A stretch of DNA of 48,095 bases from an uncultured Schlesneria sp. (lineage in GTDB: Bacteria; Planctomycetota; Planctomycetia; Planctomycetales; Planctomycetaceae), in the NCBI GenBank assembly GCA_903899985.1, contig CAIULL010000044.1:1-48095 (forward strand), written 5' to 3'. The position numbers were made by a program, and so were the translations under genes. This document shows, piece after piece, positions 15,918 to 24,859 of this stretch. A model generated the notes under the pieces. The model had not been told where the DNA came from, did not search any database, and saw only the letters and a list, made by a program, of their open reading frames with translations. Position 1 is the first letter of the stretch, and the number at the start of each line of letters is the position of its first letter.

Positions 15918-16823
15918 TTACGGATTGTTTGAGACTTCCTTATTCTGCTCTGCCGCCAGCAGATCAGTCAACAATCCTCCCTTCTGCGGGACCAAAGTCA
16001 ACTTGGATTTCCCGTCCAGCAGCTTTTGAGTTTCCAATATTGAGAATAGCGCTTCCGATGTTTCCGGATCTCGGCAGATTTTTTGCAGTGCTTCGCCAAC
16101 CAGTTCGGGCCTGATCGCTGCCGCTTTCGCGAACTCGATCGCCGCTTTCCGGTCCGCCGTACTGGTGATAATACTCACCTGATTCGCTCCATCCTGCTTG
16201 ATGGCTGACGTCACCTGACGCAATCGATTGACCACCTTGCTTTCAATCTGTCGGATCATTTCCAGGTCACGGAAATGAACTTTGCGGATGTAGACCGATC
16301 CCAGCCGATATCCCCATTCATGTGACTTGGGCGAAACTTCGTCGCGAACCGTACGACTCATCCCATGCCGGTTAATCATCATCTCGGCCAGCGGCAGATT
16401 ACTGAGACACCGAACGGTCGAGTTCCCCACATTCGCCGACAGCGAACCGCGTGGATCAGTATTCTTAAACAGGTACGAAACCGGATCGCTGATGTACATC
16501 TCGTACCAGATCCCGATTCCCATTGGTGCTCCTTCCTCCGAATTGACCGGAGCACTACGCAGATAAACCTGGTCCAACCTCATGTCGAGAACGTAGCACG
16601 ACCCCAACCAGTTCACGATTAGTGCTTTCCATCCGATCATCGGCCACAGGAAGTAGAGACCAGGCTCCTCAATCCGGGCCAGTACCTTGCCGAACAGGAC
16701 ATAGACGTGGCAACGACGCTCATTCACGATGGCATAAACACCAAATAACCGCGCCATCGCAAACAAGACCGGGATCACCACGAAAGAACCAACAAACGTC
16801 GCCATAAAGACTGGGAAGAACAT
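15918..16823 (-). CDS. SPFH/Band-7 domain membrane protein
   Basis: 301 residues. An N-terminal membrane segment (FPVFMATFVGSFVVIPVLF) is followed by a Band-7 domain (RLFGVYAIVNERRCHVYVLFG, GLYFLWPMIGWKALIV) and a helical C-terminal part containing IRQIESKVVNRLRQVTSAIK and the Ala-rich FAKAAAI segment. Such proteins scaffold membrane microdomains or regulate proteases, as HflK/HflC and stomatins do. Its ATG (16823-16821) overlaps the upstream Band-7 stop by one base (TAATG), so the two are translationally coupled and probably form one hetero-oligomer. No FtsH or NfeD gene is adjacent. Confidence 0.85.
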   Translation of the reverse strand: MFFPVFMATFVGSFVVIPVLFAMARLFGVYAIVNERRCHVYVLFGKVLARIEEPGLYFLWPMIGWKALIVNWLGSCYVLDMRLDQVYLRSAPVNSEEGAPMGIGIWYEMYISDPVSYLFKNTDPRGSLSANVGNSTVRCLSNLPLAEMMINRHGMSRTVRDEVSPKSHEWGYRLGSVYIRKVHFRDLEMIRQIESKVVNRLRQVTSAIKQDGANQVSIITSTADRKAAIEFAKAAAIRPELVGEALQKICRDPETSEALFSILETQKLLDGKSKLTLVPQKGGLLTDLLAAEQNKEVSNNP

Positions 16824-17992
16824 TATGACTGCACCTCCACAAAAGCTCGTTCAGATCGACCGAACAAGGACATTTTGACATTTCGCACATACGACTTCAG
16901 CACGCCCGGGCCACTCTGCTTGAGCGCTTCCAACTGAGTCGCCATCCGCTCGAGCGGTTCAATTTCGGCTTGAGCTTTCAACGTTTCAATCTCGACAGCC
17001 CGTTTCGACTGTACGATCTTCTGATCGGCAGCCGCCTGAGCCAGACTGATATCCGACGAAACCTGATTATGAGCCGTATTGATCGCGGCAAGAGCCGATT
17101 CAACTTCCGGCGGCGGATCGATCCCGGTAATCAGCGACGCATCCAGCACCATCCCGTACCGAGCCGCAGAAGACTGACATTCATGATCCATATGCTCATT
17201 CAGATCACGTAAATTCTTCCGCAAATCATTTATCGAAACCCCAAAAGAAACCGGCGCAGCCGGTTCGTGCGCGTCCGGCACAGCCGGTTCACGCGCGTCG
17301 GATGATGGATTCAGAATAGGGGTATCGCTTTCGCGTTGCGGGGTAGTGCCTACAGATATGGGAACTAACCCGACGGGTGGCGCTTCGAAATTGGCGATTC
17401 GTTCTCGAAGTACGGAAACAAAGTAGCCCATCACGTGCGAGAGCGGTTTTTTGACACCGAAGATGTACGCGTACAAATTCGCTTCAGAAACGCGATATCG
17501 GATCTGTCCATCGAGACCAATATTTAACTGATCCTTGGTCACCGCTTCGAGGATTGTTCCTCCCTCGTTGGCACGAGGGTTATCAGGATCATAGGCCATA
17601 TTCGTCGTCCCGGTCGCGATCGACACCCGGTGGACCCGTTGCCAAGGCCATTTCCAATAGAAACCCGGCTGGACAACTCGGACTTGCGGATACGCATACC
17701 GCTGCTTTTCCTCGTCGTCCAAGCTGTCAGCAATCGGTAGGTCACTCGTCGTGGCATTCCCCAATCGATGAGCACGACCGAAACTGGTCACGACAGCCCG
17801 CTGATTTTGATCGATGATGTAGAAACCGGTTAACACGTACCGAACGAAAAACCATGCAAAAAGGCCACATACAAACGCCAAGGCAATAGTCATGACTGGC
17901 ACCTTAAAAGTTCGAGATCGATGCACGGAGGCGAAGGCGTGATCGCCATTGATCTGGTCAATAACGTTCACAGACCTCATGTCGACGATCAC
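16823..17992 (-). CDS. SPFH/Band-7 protein, HflK-like
   Basis: 389 residues. A membrane segment (VPVMTIALAFVCGLFAWFFV) is followed by the Band-7 core GFYIIDQNQRAVVTSFGRA, VQPGFYWKWPWQRVHRV and LDGQIRYRVSEANLYAYIFG, as in HflK. A Pro/Ala-rich linker with a duplicated unit (DAREPAVP DAHEPAAP) follows, then a long helical region rich in Ala and Gln. The start may be the ATG at 17980 rather than 17992. The gene is upstream of and coupled to the second Band-7 gene. Both lie between two PSD1/DUF1501 pairs, and the 310-base gap upstream should hold promoters for this pair and for the plus-strand PSD1 gene. Confidence 0.85.
   Translation of the reverse strand: MIVDMRSVNVIDQINGDHAFASVHRSRTFKVPVMTIALAFVCGLFAWFFVRYVLTGFYIIDQNQRAVVTSFGRAHRLGNATTSDLPIADSLDDEEKQRYAYPQVRVVQPGFYWKWPWQRVHRVSIATGTTNMAYDPDNPRANEGGTILEAVTKDQLNIGLDGQIRYRVSEANLYAYIFGVKKPLSHVMGYFVSVLRERIANFEAPPVGLVPISVGTTPQRESDTPILNPSSDAREPAVPDAHEPAAPVSFGVSINDLRKNLRDLNEHMDHECQSSAARYGMVLDASLITGIDPPPEVESALAAINTAHNQVSSDISLAQAAADQKIVQSKRAVEIETLKAQAEIEPLERMATQLEALKQSGPGVLKSYVRNVKMSLFGRSERAFVEVQS
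17254..17301 (-). repeat. Short in-frame tandem duplication in the HflK-like gene
   Basis: Two imperfect copies of CAGCCGGTTC(A/G)(C/T)GCGCGTC stand side by side and encode the repeated Asp-Ala-(Arg/His)-Glu-Pro-Ala unit. It lies in the linker after the Band-7 core, where length variation is usually tolerated. Confidence 0.6.
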
Positions 17993-18303
17993 CAGACACG
18001 CAATGGGTCACGCATGGACTGTCGCGCTCTCCGATTCTGGTGTACTCGCCATTCTGTGTTTGCCAACGTAGCCTATTGTCATTCGGATCATCGCATTAAC
18101 CGAATTTATTCTGAAACCGTTTCCATTTGATTAACGGGTGCCGTGGACCCAACAAACCCGTTTCGTCCGGTGCGCGGAAGCAAAATTCGTCACTCTGCAT
18201 GTCCGAACAACAAAAATTACAATTCTCATGAGTGCCCCAACTCGGCTCCGCTGTCTAAGATAGATTAGATCAGGAATATCCGATTCGATTTTGAGGGTGG
18301 CCG
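17993..18303. other. Divergent intergenic region, Band-7 operon / PSD1 gene
   Basis: 311 bases between the start of the minus-strand Band-7 pair and the plus-strand PSD1 gene. There is no credible coding frame and no clear hairpin. It should contain two divergent promoters, but I could not assign boxes reliably. Confidence 0.4.
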
Positions 18304-21300
18304 ATGTTTCACGCTTGCTTTGGGTCTACTATCAATCGCAGACTCGTTCTCGTTCTTCTGGCGTTATTGTCTGCCAGAATGGTTAATGCCGCGGATCGAC
18401 TTTCGTTTAATCGTGATATTCGCCCAATCTTGTCGGACGCTTGTTTTCAATGTCATGGACCGGATGACAAACAACGAAAGGCAGGGTTACGACTCGATGA
18501 GAAAGAGTCGGCATTGAAGCCTGCGGAATCGGGTTTGGCGGCGATCAGTCCTGGAAATGTTGAGACCAGTGAGCTCATCAAACGTCTGATTTCGGATGAT
18601 GATAATCTTCGCATGCCACCGCCGGGATCGGGGAAGACGATCTCGCCGAAACAGATCGAAACGATCAAACACTGGATCGCAGAAGGAGCCGAGTATCAGG
18701 GACACTGGGCTTTCATTCCCCCCGTTCGGCCTGAGTTACCAAAGTTGGTGTCTGCCGGACAAGACACCGTGAATCCGATTGATGCATTCATTCGATCGAG
18801 CCTGGAAAGTGAACGGATTGCCCATGCGCCCGAAGCGGACAAAACGACACTGATTCGCCGGGTGTCACTCGATCTGACCGGACTGCCGCCAACTCCGGAG
18901 GAAGTCGATGACTTCTTGAACGACAAGTCGTCCGACGCCTACGAGCATGTCGTTGATCGTTTGCTCAAGTCCCCTCGATACGGCGAACGGATGGCGCAGC
19001 AGTGGCTGGATTTCGCTCGCTATGCCGACAGCAATGGCTTTCAAGTCGACAGCAGCCGCTACCAGTGGCCCTGGCGGGACTGGGTCATCAATGCCTTTAA
19101 CGACAACCTGCCTTTCGATCAATTCACGATTGAACAACTCGCTGGCGATCTGCTGCCGAATGCGACCCGGTCGCAAATTGTGGCGACGGGCTTTAATCGA
19201 AACCATCGACTGAATGGCGAAGGGGGAATCATCGCCGAAGAGTGGCGAGTCGAAACCGTCATCGACCGCGTGGAGACGACCGGCATGACCTGGCTGGGGC
19301 TGACACTGAATTGCTGTCGCTGTCACGACCACAAGTACGACCCGATCACACAGCGGGACTTTTATCAGCTCTTCGCCTTCTTCAATAACGTGTCGGAAAG
19401 CGGAACGTTGCAGGGGGAATCGAAAAACACCGATCCCGTCTTGGCTGTGCCGACCGACGAGCAAGCCCTGACGATTGCGAAGCTTGATCGCGAGATCAAA
19501 GCAGCAGAGACTCGAATCTCCGACGAAACGAAGAAACTTCCTGAATACATCGCCGCCTGGGAGCCGACCTTCAAAGCCAAGCTATCCGACAACAGCGGAA
19601 CGGTCTGGTCGCCTCTACAGCCGACCGAGGTGAAGTCAGAAGCGGGAGCAACGCTCGCAAAACTGCCGGACGGGACGTATCTGGCCAGTGGAGCGAATCC
19701 GGCTCACGACACTTATACCGTCGTTGCTCGATTGCCTGCGGGTTCTTTCACCGGGTTACTGCTGGAATGCTTTCCTGATGAAAGCCTGCCTAATAAAAGC
19801 CTGGGGCGTTATCCGAATGGGAACTTTGTTTTGAGCCGTGTCGAAGCGGAGGTGACCGCTCCCGGACTTGCGGAATCACTGAAAGCAAAGTTCGTGAAAG
19901 CCGAAGCGACCTATTCTCAAAAGGGATGGGAAATCGGCCTTGTGCTGGACGACATCCCCACCAACGGCTGGGCCGTCGACGGGCCCAGTCGACGCGACCC
20001 GACATCCGCCATGTTCCTGATTGATGGTGCGCTGACAGTGCCGGAAAACGCGTCGATCACGGTCCGGTTAAAACACGAAGCTCTCGGCCAACACAACATC
20101 GGCCGCTTTAGGTTGTCATACACATCCCTTCCCCCTAGCACCGTGAAGCTGGATGGAGCGAAGTTCCCCGAGGCGTTGAAAGCCATTCTGGATCTCGCCG
20201 CCAAGGATCGGTCGGCGGCTCAAAACGCCGAACTGGAAGCGTTTTTCAAAGCGAACGTCGACAGCCCGCTGAAGCAGGCGGAAGCGGCCTTGGCGAGTCT
20301 CAAGAAGAAGCAGGCATCCGTGGCTGCCTCGATCCCCAATGTCATGGTCATGCAGGAAGGCCCGCCGCGTGAAGCGTTCGTGCTGAACCGGGGTGAATAC
20401 GACAAACGTGGGGACAAGGTGATTGCGAATCTCCCCTCCGTCTTTTCCTCGCGTCCCCCAGACAAACCATTAAATCGCCTCGATCTGGCGAGGTGGATCG
20501 TCGATCCATCCAATCCGTTGACGGGTCGTGTCTGGATGAACCGTTTGTGGGAGAAATTCTTCGGGACCGGTCTGGTGAAAACTTCCGAGAATCTCGGTTC
20601 TCAGTCCGAATTTCCATCACACCCCGAACTGTTAGACTGGCTGGCGGTGGAATTCACTCAAGGAGCCAAGCCGTGGGACATGAAGTCGATTCAGAAGTTG
20701 ATCGTGATGAGTGCCACCTACCGGCAAAGCAGCCATCGGGTCCATGGTGGTGAGAATTCTGATCCTGAAAACCGATTGCTCGCCTATGGGCCGCGATTCC
20801 GGCTCTCAGCAGAAATGCTGCGAGATCAGGCTCTATTCGCCAGCGGCCTGCTGGTGGAAAAGCAGGGGGGGCCAAGTGTTCGCCCCTACATGCCTGACGG
20901 GGTCTGGGACGAAACGAGTCGCTATGGTGACCTTCGCGGCTACAAACACGATACCAACGAAGGCCTCTATCGCCGCACGATGTACACAATCTGGAAGCGG
21001 ACGGCGGCTCCCCCGTCAATGCTGCTGTTCGACGCCCCCAATCGTGAGATCTGTACGGTCAAGCGGTCTCGTACCAACACACCGCTGCAGGCATTAACGC
21101 TACTGAACGAGACGACCTACATCGAAGCGGCTCGCAAATTGGCCGAAAGAATGCTGCTTGAAGCAGGGCCTTCACCCCACGAGAGATTGTCGCACGGCTT
21201 TCGCTGGGCGACGTCTCGTCGTCCCACGGAAGCAGAATTGGCCGTCCTGATCGAAGGTCTGAATCAAGATTTGTCTCGTATGAAAACGCATTCTGAACTG

Positions 21301-21426
21301 GCAAAACAAATCGTTTCAACAGGCGAGAGTAAGCCCAACGCTTCGCTCGATGCTGGTGAACTGGCAGCCTACACGTTAACCGCAAACGTTCTGTTGAATC
21401 TGGATGAAGTTGTCACACGAGAGTGA
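18304..21426 (+). CDS. PSD1 / DUF1549 / DUF1553 cytochrome-like protein (copy 2)
   Basis: 1040-residue secreted protein with the same plan as copy 1. After a signal peptide (LVLVLLALLSARMVNA), the PSC1 domain carries C47-x2-C50-H51 in DACFQCHG. DUF1549 contains VSLDLTGLPPTPEEVDDF, ADSNGFQVD and CCRCHDHKYDP. DUF1553 contains DPSNPLTGRVWMNRLWEKF and LIVMSATYRQSSH. Between DUF1549 and DUF1553, roughly residues 430-620, lies an extra segment absent from copy 1. It resembles a beta-sandwich (TYTVVARLPAGSFTGLLLE), as in other long PSD1 proteins. The DUF1501 partner follows after 188 bases, interrupted by hairpin repeat copy 5. Confidence 0.92.
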   Translation: MFHACFGSTINRRLVLVLLALLSARMVNAADRLSFNRDIRPILSDACFQCHGPDDKQRKAGLRLDEKESALKPAESGLAAISPGNVETSELIKRLISDDDNLRMPPPGSGKTISPKQIETIKHWIAEGAEYQGHWAFIPPVRPELPKLVSAGQDTVNPIDAFIRSSLESERIAHAPEADKTTLIRRVSLDLTGLPPTPEEVDDFLNDKSSDAYEHVVDRLLKSPRYGERMAQQWLDFARYADSNGFQVDSSRYQWPWRDWVINAFNDNLPFDQFTIEQLAGDLLPNATRSQIVATGFNRNHRLNGEGGIIAEEWRVETVIDRVETTGMTWLGLTLNCCRCHDHKYDPITQRDFYQLFAFFNNVSESGTLQGESKNTDPVLAVPTDEQALTIAKLDREIKAAETRISDETKKLPEYIAAWEPTFKAKLSDNSGTVWSPLQPTEVKSEAGATLAKLPDGTYLASGANPAHDTYTVVARLPAGSFTGLLLECFPDESLPNKSLGRYPNGNFVLSRVEAEVTAPGLAESLKAKFVKAEATYSQKGWEIGLVLDDIPTNGWAVDGPSRRDPTSAMFLIDGALTVPENASITVRLKHEALGQHNIGRFRLSYTSLPPSTVKLDGAKFPEALKAILDLAAKDRSAAQNAELEAFFKANVDSPLKQAEAALASLKKKQASVAASIPNVMVMQEGPPREAFVLNRGEYDKRGDKVIANLPSVFSSRPPDKPLNRLDLARWIVDPSNPLTGRVWMNRLWEKFFGTGLVKTSENLGSQSEFPSHPELLDWLAVEFTQGAKPWDMKSIQKLIVMSATYRQSSHRVHGGENSDPENRLLAYGPRFRLSAEMLRDQALFASGLLVEKQGGPSVRPYMPDGVWDETSRYGDLRGYKHDTNEGLYRRTMYTIWKRTAAPPSMLLFDAPNREICTVKRSRTNTPLQALTLLNETTYIEAARKLAERMLLEAGPSPHERLSHGFRWATSRRPTEAELAVLIEGLNQDLSRMKTHSELAKQIVSTGESKPNASLDAGELAAYTLTANVLLNLDEVVTRE

Positions 21427-21460
21427 ACGTCATGTTTAATAAAGACTTGTATGTTGCCTT

Positions 21461-21570
21461 GTGTGCCACTGCATCGGAGTCTTCGGAGACGCAGTGTCTT
21501 CTCCTCCTTTCGAGGCCATCCAAGAACCCTTGGTGACCTAAGACGGTCATCCAGGGGGGCCTTAATCTTT
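21461..21570 (+). repeat. Dispersed hairpin repeat, copy 5 (long version)
   Basis: GTGCCACTGCATCGGAGTC ... GACGCAGTGTCTTCTC. The outer arms CACTGC/GCAGTG enclose an inner GTCT-TCGG-AGAC hairpin. Downstream a second hairpin can form from TGGTGACC and GGTCATCCA with one bulge. The full ~105 bases align with copy 4, including the block GACGGTCATCC. It is inserted between the PSD1 gene and its DUF1501 partner. Confidence 0.75.
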
Positions 21571-21614
21571 TAGCTTTGATAACGCACTAGCCTCCGTTTT
21601 TTGAAGTGAATTTG

Positions 21615-23060
21615 ATGATTCAAGACGAACTCAACCGACGTCTGTTTTTACGAAATTCCGGCCTTTCGGTCGGTACTGCGGCCCTGGCGACACTTCTCTC
21701 TTCGCCAGCTCGTGCAAACGAGGCAAGTCCGGTGGGACATGTTGCGCTACCGGGGTTTCCGAATTTCGCACCGAAGGCGAAACGCATCATTTATCTGTTT
21801 CAGTCTGGCGCTCCATCGCAGATGGATCTCTTTGACCCGAAGCCGATGCTCGAATCACGCCGAGGCGAGAATTTGCCGGAGTCAATTCGGCAAGGACAGC
21901 GACTGACAACGATGACATCCGGTCAGGCCAACTTTCCCGTCGCACCAACGATCTTCAAGTTCGCGCGGCATGGGCAAAGCGGGATGTGGATGAGTGAGTT
22001 GCTTCCACACATGGCCAGCATCGCCGACGAATTCTGCATGATTCGCACCGTCAAAACCGAAGCCATTAACCACGACCCCGCGATTACATTCTCTCAGACC
22101 GGGTCGCAACTGGCTGGTCGGCCAAGTATCGGTTCGTGGTTAAGCTACGGTCTCGGCAGCGAAAACCAGGACCTGCCGGCCTATGTCGTGCTGACAAGCT
22201 TCGGGAGTGGCCGACCAGATGACCAGCCGCTCTACGACCGATTGTGGGGAGCTGGCTTTCTGCCATCGAAGCATCAGGGAGTCAAATTCCGCAACAAGGG
22301 GGATGCCGTTCTGTATTTGTCGAACCCACCCGGCATCGACTCGGTTTCCCGGCGAGCAACGCTAGACCGGATCGCAATTCTCAACAAGCAACACTACGAC
22401 AAGGTGGGCGACCCCGAAATTCAAACTCGCATCGCCCAGTACGAAATGGCATTTCGGATGCAGACGAGCGTTCCGGAATTACTGAATGTCTCGAACGAAC
22501 CGCAGTCTGTGCTCGACATGTACGGCCCCGACGTCAAACGCCCCGGCAGCTATGCAGCCAATTGCCTGTTGGCGCGGCGACTGGCCGAACGAGATGTCCG
22601 CTTCGTGCAGCTTTTCCACATGGGCTGGGACCACCATGGCGGACTTCCTGCAGCGATTCGGGGTCAATGTAAGGATACCGACCAGGCAACCGCCGCGTTG
22701 ATCAAGGATCTGAAACAGCGTGACCTTTTAAAAGACACCCTGATCGTCTGGGGGGGTGAATTCGGTCGTACGATTTACTCACAAGGTGGCATCACCGCCA
22801 CCGACTATGGCCGCGATCACCATCCTCGGTGCTACACGATGCTGCTGGCCGGTGCCGGAGTAAAAACGGGAACGACGTACGGTGAAACCGACGACTACTG
22901 CTACAACACCGTTCGCGATCCGGTCCACGTCCACGACCTCAACGCCACGATTCTTCATTTGCTTGGTATCGAGCACACGAAGTTGACGTACCGTTACCAG
23001 GGCCGCGACTTCCGTTTGACCGATATTCACGGCGAAGTAATCAAAGGGCTTTTATCATGA
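21615..23060 (+). CDS. DUF1501 family protein with Tat-type signal (copy 2)
   Basis: 481 residues from the ATG at 21615 (a GTG at 21606 is also open). The N-terminus has NRRLFLRNSGLSVGTAALA, a twin-arginine-like signal. Blocks shared with copy 1 include KRIIYLFQSGAPSQMDLFD, ETRITQYEMAFRMQTSVP-like sequence (here PEIQTRIAQYEMAFRMQTSV), VWGGEFGRTIYSQ and the C-terminal LTDIHGEVIKGLLS. It is the partner of the PSD1 gene at 18304. The two DUF1501 proteins are clearly paralogous across their whole length but diverged, so the duplication is not recent. No catalytic assignment can be made from sequence alone. Confidence 0.93.
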   Translation: MIQDELNRRLFLRNSGLSVGTAALATLLSSPARANEASPVGHVALPGFPNFAPKAKRIIYLFQSGAPSQMDLFDPKPMLESRRGENLPESIRQGQRLTTMTSGQANFPVAPTIFKFARHGQSGMWMSELLPHMASIADEFCMIRTVKTEAINHDPAITFSQTGSQLAGRPSIGSWLSYGLGSENQDLPAYVVLTSFGSGRPDDQPLYDRLWGAGFLPSKHQGVKFRNKGDAVLYLSNPPGIDSVSRRATLDRIAILNKQHYDKVGDPEIQTRIAQYEMAFRMQTSVPELLNVSNEPQSVLDMYGPDVKRPGSYAANCLLARRLAERDVRFVQLFHMGWDHHGGLPAAIRGQCKDTDQATAALIKDLKQRDLLKDTLIVWGGEFGRTIYSQGGITATDYGRDHHPRCYTMLLAGAGVKTGTTYGETDDYCYNTVRDPVHVHDLNATILHLLGIEHTKLTYRYQGRDFRLTDIHGEVIKGLLS

Positions 23061-23423
23061 GCCTCCGTTATGATCGCCACAAGTTCGCAGTCTGATCCCA
23101 CCCCGCTGCGGAAAACGAGACGCCGAGAGTTTGACTGATCCGCAACTTCCGACTTTTGCGCACGCCTGTTATTGCAGTTCTTTAAGAAATTCAAGAAACA
23201 TTCAACCACGCTCCGGTGAAGCCCGATACTGGATCGCGTGGAGGAAACACCTTAACGAACCGTATCAGAAAATGACCAAAGCTCACCTCGTTTGGATGAC
23301 TTGAGGCAAGCGGCCGAATTTCTGACGACGTTAGCCCATCTCCATCGGCGCAGGAATCTTGCCGCCCGTCTGCATTCCAGATTCTCCCGTTTTTCATAGC
23401 TCCTCCAGGAAGGGTCTAGCGGC
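23061..23423 (+). other. Intergenic region upstream of the encapsulin operon
   Basis: 363 bases with no credible gene. It should carry the promoter of the encapsulin-desulfurase pair. AGGAAGGG at 23407-23414 lies about 9 bases before the shell start codon and is the probable ribosome-binding site. No operator or riboswitch was recognised. Confidence 0.45.
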
Positions 23424-24842
23424 ATGGCGACAGCCGAAGTGGACGATACTGCGGACCGTCAAAGTGTCACGATCAAGGCAGCGCGCAACCTTGCGACAAC
23501 GACAAAAACCGCGCCGCAAATCACTGGCCTGACCCCACGATGGTTGCTCCAGTTGCTCCCCTGGGTCCAGGTCCCCGGCGGAACGTACCGCGTCAACCGC
23601 AGACGCGTAGTGGTGCGGGCGGATGAAAAGGTCGCGATCCAACTGGACGGCAGAAACGCGAGTATCAGCGTAAAGAGCTTGAAGGGGATTTCGCTGCTGC
23701 GATCTCTCGACGACAGTGTTCTCGCAGATCTTGCCAATCGTTTTAACACCGAGCATTTCGAAAGCGGCGAGACGATTGTCAAAGAAGGGGACAAGGGGGA
23801 CAAATTCTTCATTATTGCCGACGGCAAAGTGGAGTGTACGACGCTTGGCCCGAATCAAGAAACCCTGCGATTGAGATTGTTGTCCGGCGGGGACTATTTC
23901 GGTGAGATCGCTCTGATTGAAGAGAAACCTCGTACCGCAACCGTCCGGGCGATTACCCCTTGTACGCTGCTTGCCCTTCCACGCCCGCAGTTTGAAGCCC
24001 TGTTGAAGGGTGCGCCGAAGTTGCAGGAGGACTTTCGACGAGCCATCGATCAGCGGTTGAAGGCAAGCAGCAATGCTAACGAGTACGGCGAGGAAGTGAT
24101 CAATCTTTCGGCAGGTCACGATGAGGAATCGAACATTGCAGAGAGCCATGTCGATTACGAAGACGACCCACGTGAATACCCGCTGAGCGTCGTCCAGACC
24201 GTGCTGAATGTTCATACTCGCGTCTCTGATATTTACAACCAGCCTATTGATCAATTGAACGAACAGATTCGTCAGACCGTCGAAGGGATGAAGGAAACGC
24301 AGGAGCGCGAGATCATCAACAATCCGGAATTCGGATTGGTTCACGCCGCTGGCCGGTCGATGCGGATTCCTACTCGTTCAGGGCCTCCGACGCCGAATGA
24401 TATGGATGAGCTGATTTCCATGGTGTGGAAAGAACCGGCGTACTTTCTGGCTCATCCCAAGGCGATTGCGGCCTTCGGTCGGGAATGTACCAGTCGCGGC
24501 GTTCCCCCAGCGACGATTAACCTGTTCGGGTCACCATTCCTGACCTGGCGTGGCATTCCGATAGTCCCCAGCGACAAGATGCTGATCGAACGCAAAGGTC
24601 GGTCGGTACCGAGCACAAATATCCTGCTGATGCGCGTCGGCGAAAAGAAGCAGGGGGTCGTCGGTTTGCACCAGGCCGGAATTCCCGGTGAGCTTAGCCC
24701 GAGCCTGTCTGTTCGGTTCATGGGGATCGACTCCAAGGCCATCGCGTCGTACCTGCTCACGTTGTACTTTTCAGCCGCTGTGCTGACTGACGACGCTTTG
24801 GCCGTGCTGGAAGGTGTCGAAGTCAACCATTATCACGATTAG
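23424..24842 (+). CDS. Family 2 encapsulin shell protein with cyclic-nucleotide-binding domain (family 2B type)
   Basis: 472 residues. The N-terminal arm AARNLATTTKTAPQ and TPRWLLQLLPWVQVPGGTYR, and the later blocks DDPREYPLSVVQTVLNVHTR, IINNPEFGLVHAA, AIAAFGRECTSRGVPPATI, QGVVGLHQAG and LSVRFMGIDSKAIASYLLTL, follow the SrpI-like family 2 encapsulins (HK97-fold shell) as I remember them. A cNMP-binding domain is inserted at about residues 85-215, with the phosphate-binding cassette YFGEIALIEEKPRTATVRA. That insertion defines the family 2B type. The protein should assemble into a hollow shell. The desulfurase gene starts 17 bases after its stop and is the expected cargo. Whether the cassette binds cAMP, cGMP or nothing is open. 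Confidence 0.92.
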   Translation: MATAEVDDTADRQSVTIKAARNLATTTKTAPQITGLTPRWLLQLLPWVQVPGGTYRVNRRRVVVRADEKVAIQLDGRNASISVKSLKGISLLRSLDDSVLADLANRFNTEHFESGETIVKEGDKGDKFFIIADGKVECTTLGPNQETLRLRLLSGGDYFGEIALIEEKPRTATVRAITPCTLLALPRPQFEALLKGAPKLQEDFRRAIDQRLKASSNANEYGEEVINLSAGHDEESNIAESHVDYEDDPREYPLSVVQTVLNVHTRVSDIYNQPIDQLNEQIRQTVEGMKETQEREIINNPEFGLVHAAGRSMRIPTRSGPPTPNDMDELISMVWKEPAYFLAHPKAIAAFGRECTSRGVPPATINLFGSPFLTWRGIPIVPSDKMLIERKGRSVPSTNILLMRVGEKKQGVVGLHQAGIPGELSPSLSVRFMGIDSKAIASYLLTLYFSAAVLTDDALAVLEGVEVNHYHD

Positions 24843-24859
24843 GGTTGAGGGTGAATCAC

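Noticed and set aside
17254-17301. Direct repeat as a CRISPR unit
   Set aside because: Only two imperfect adjacent copies without spacers, inside a coding frame.
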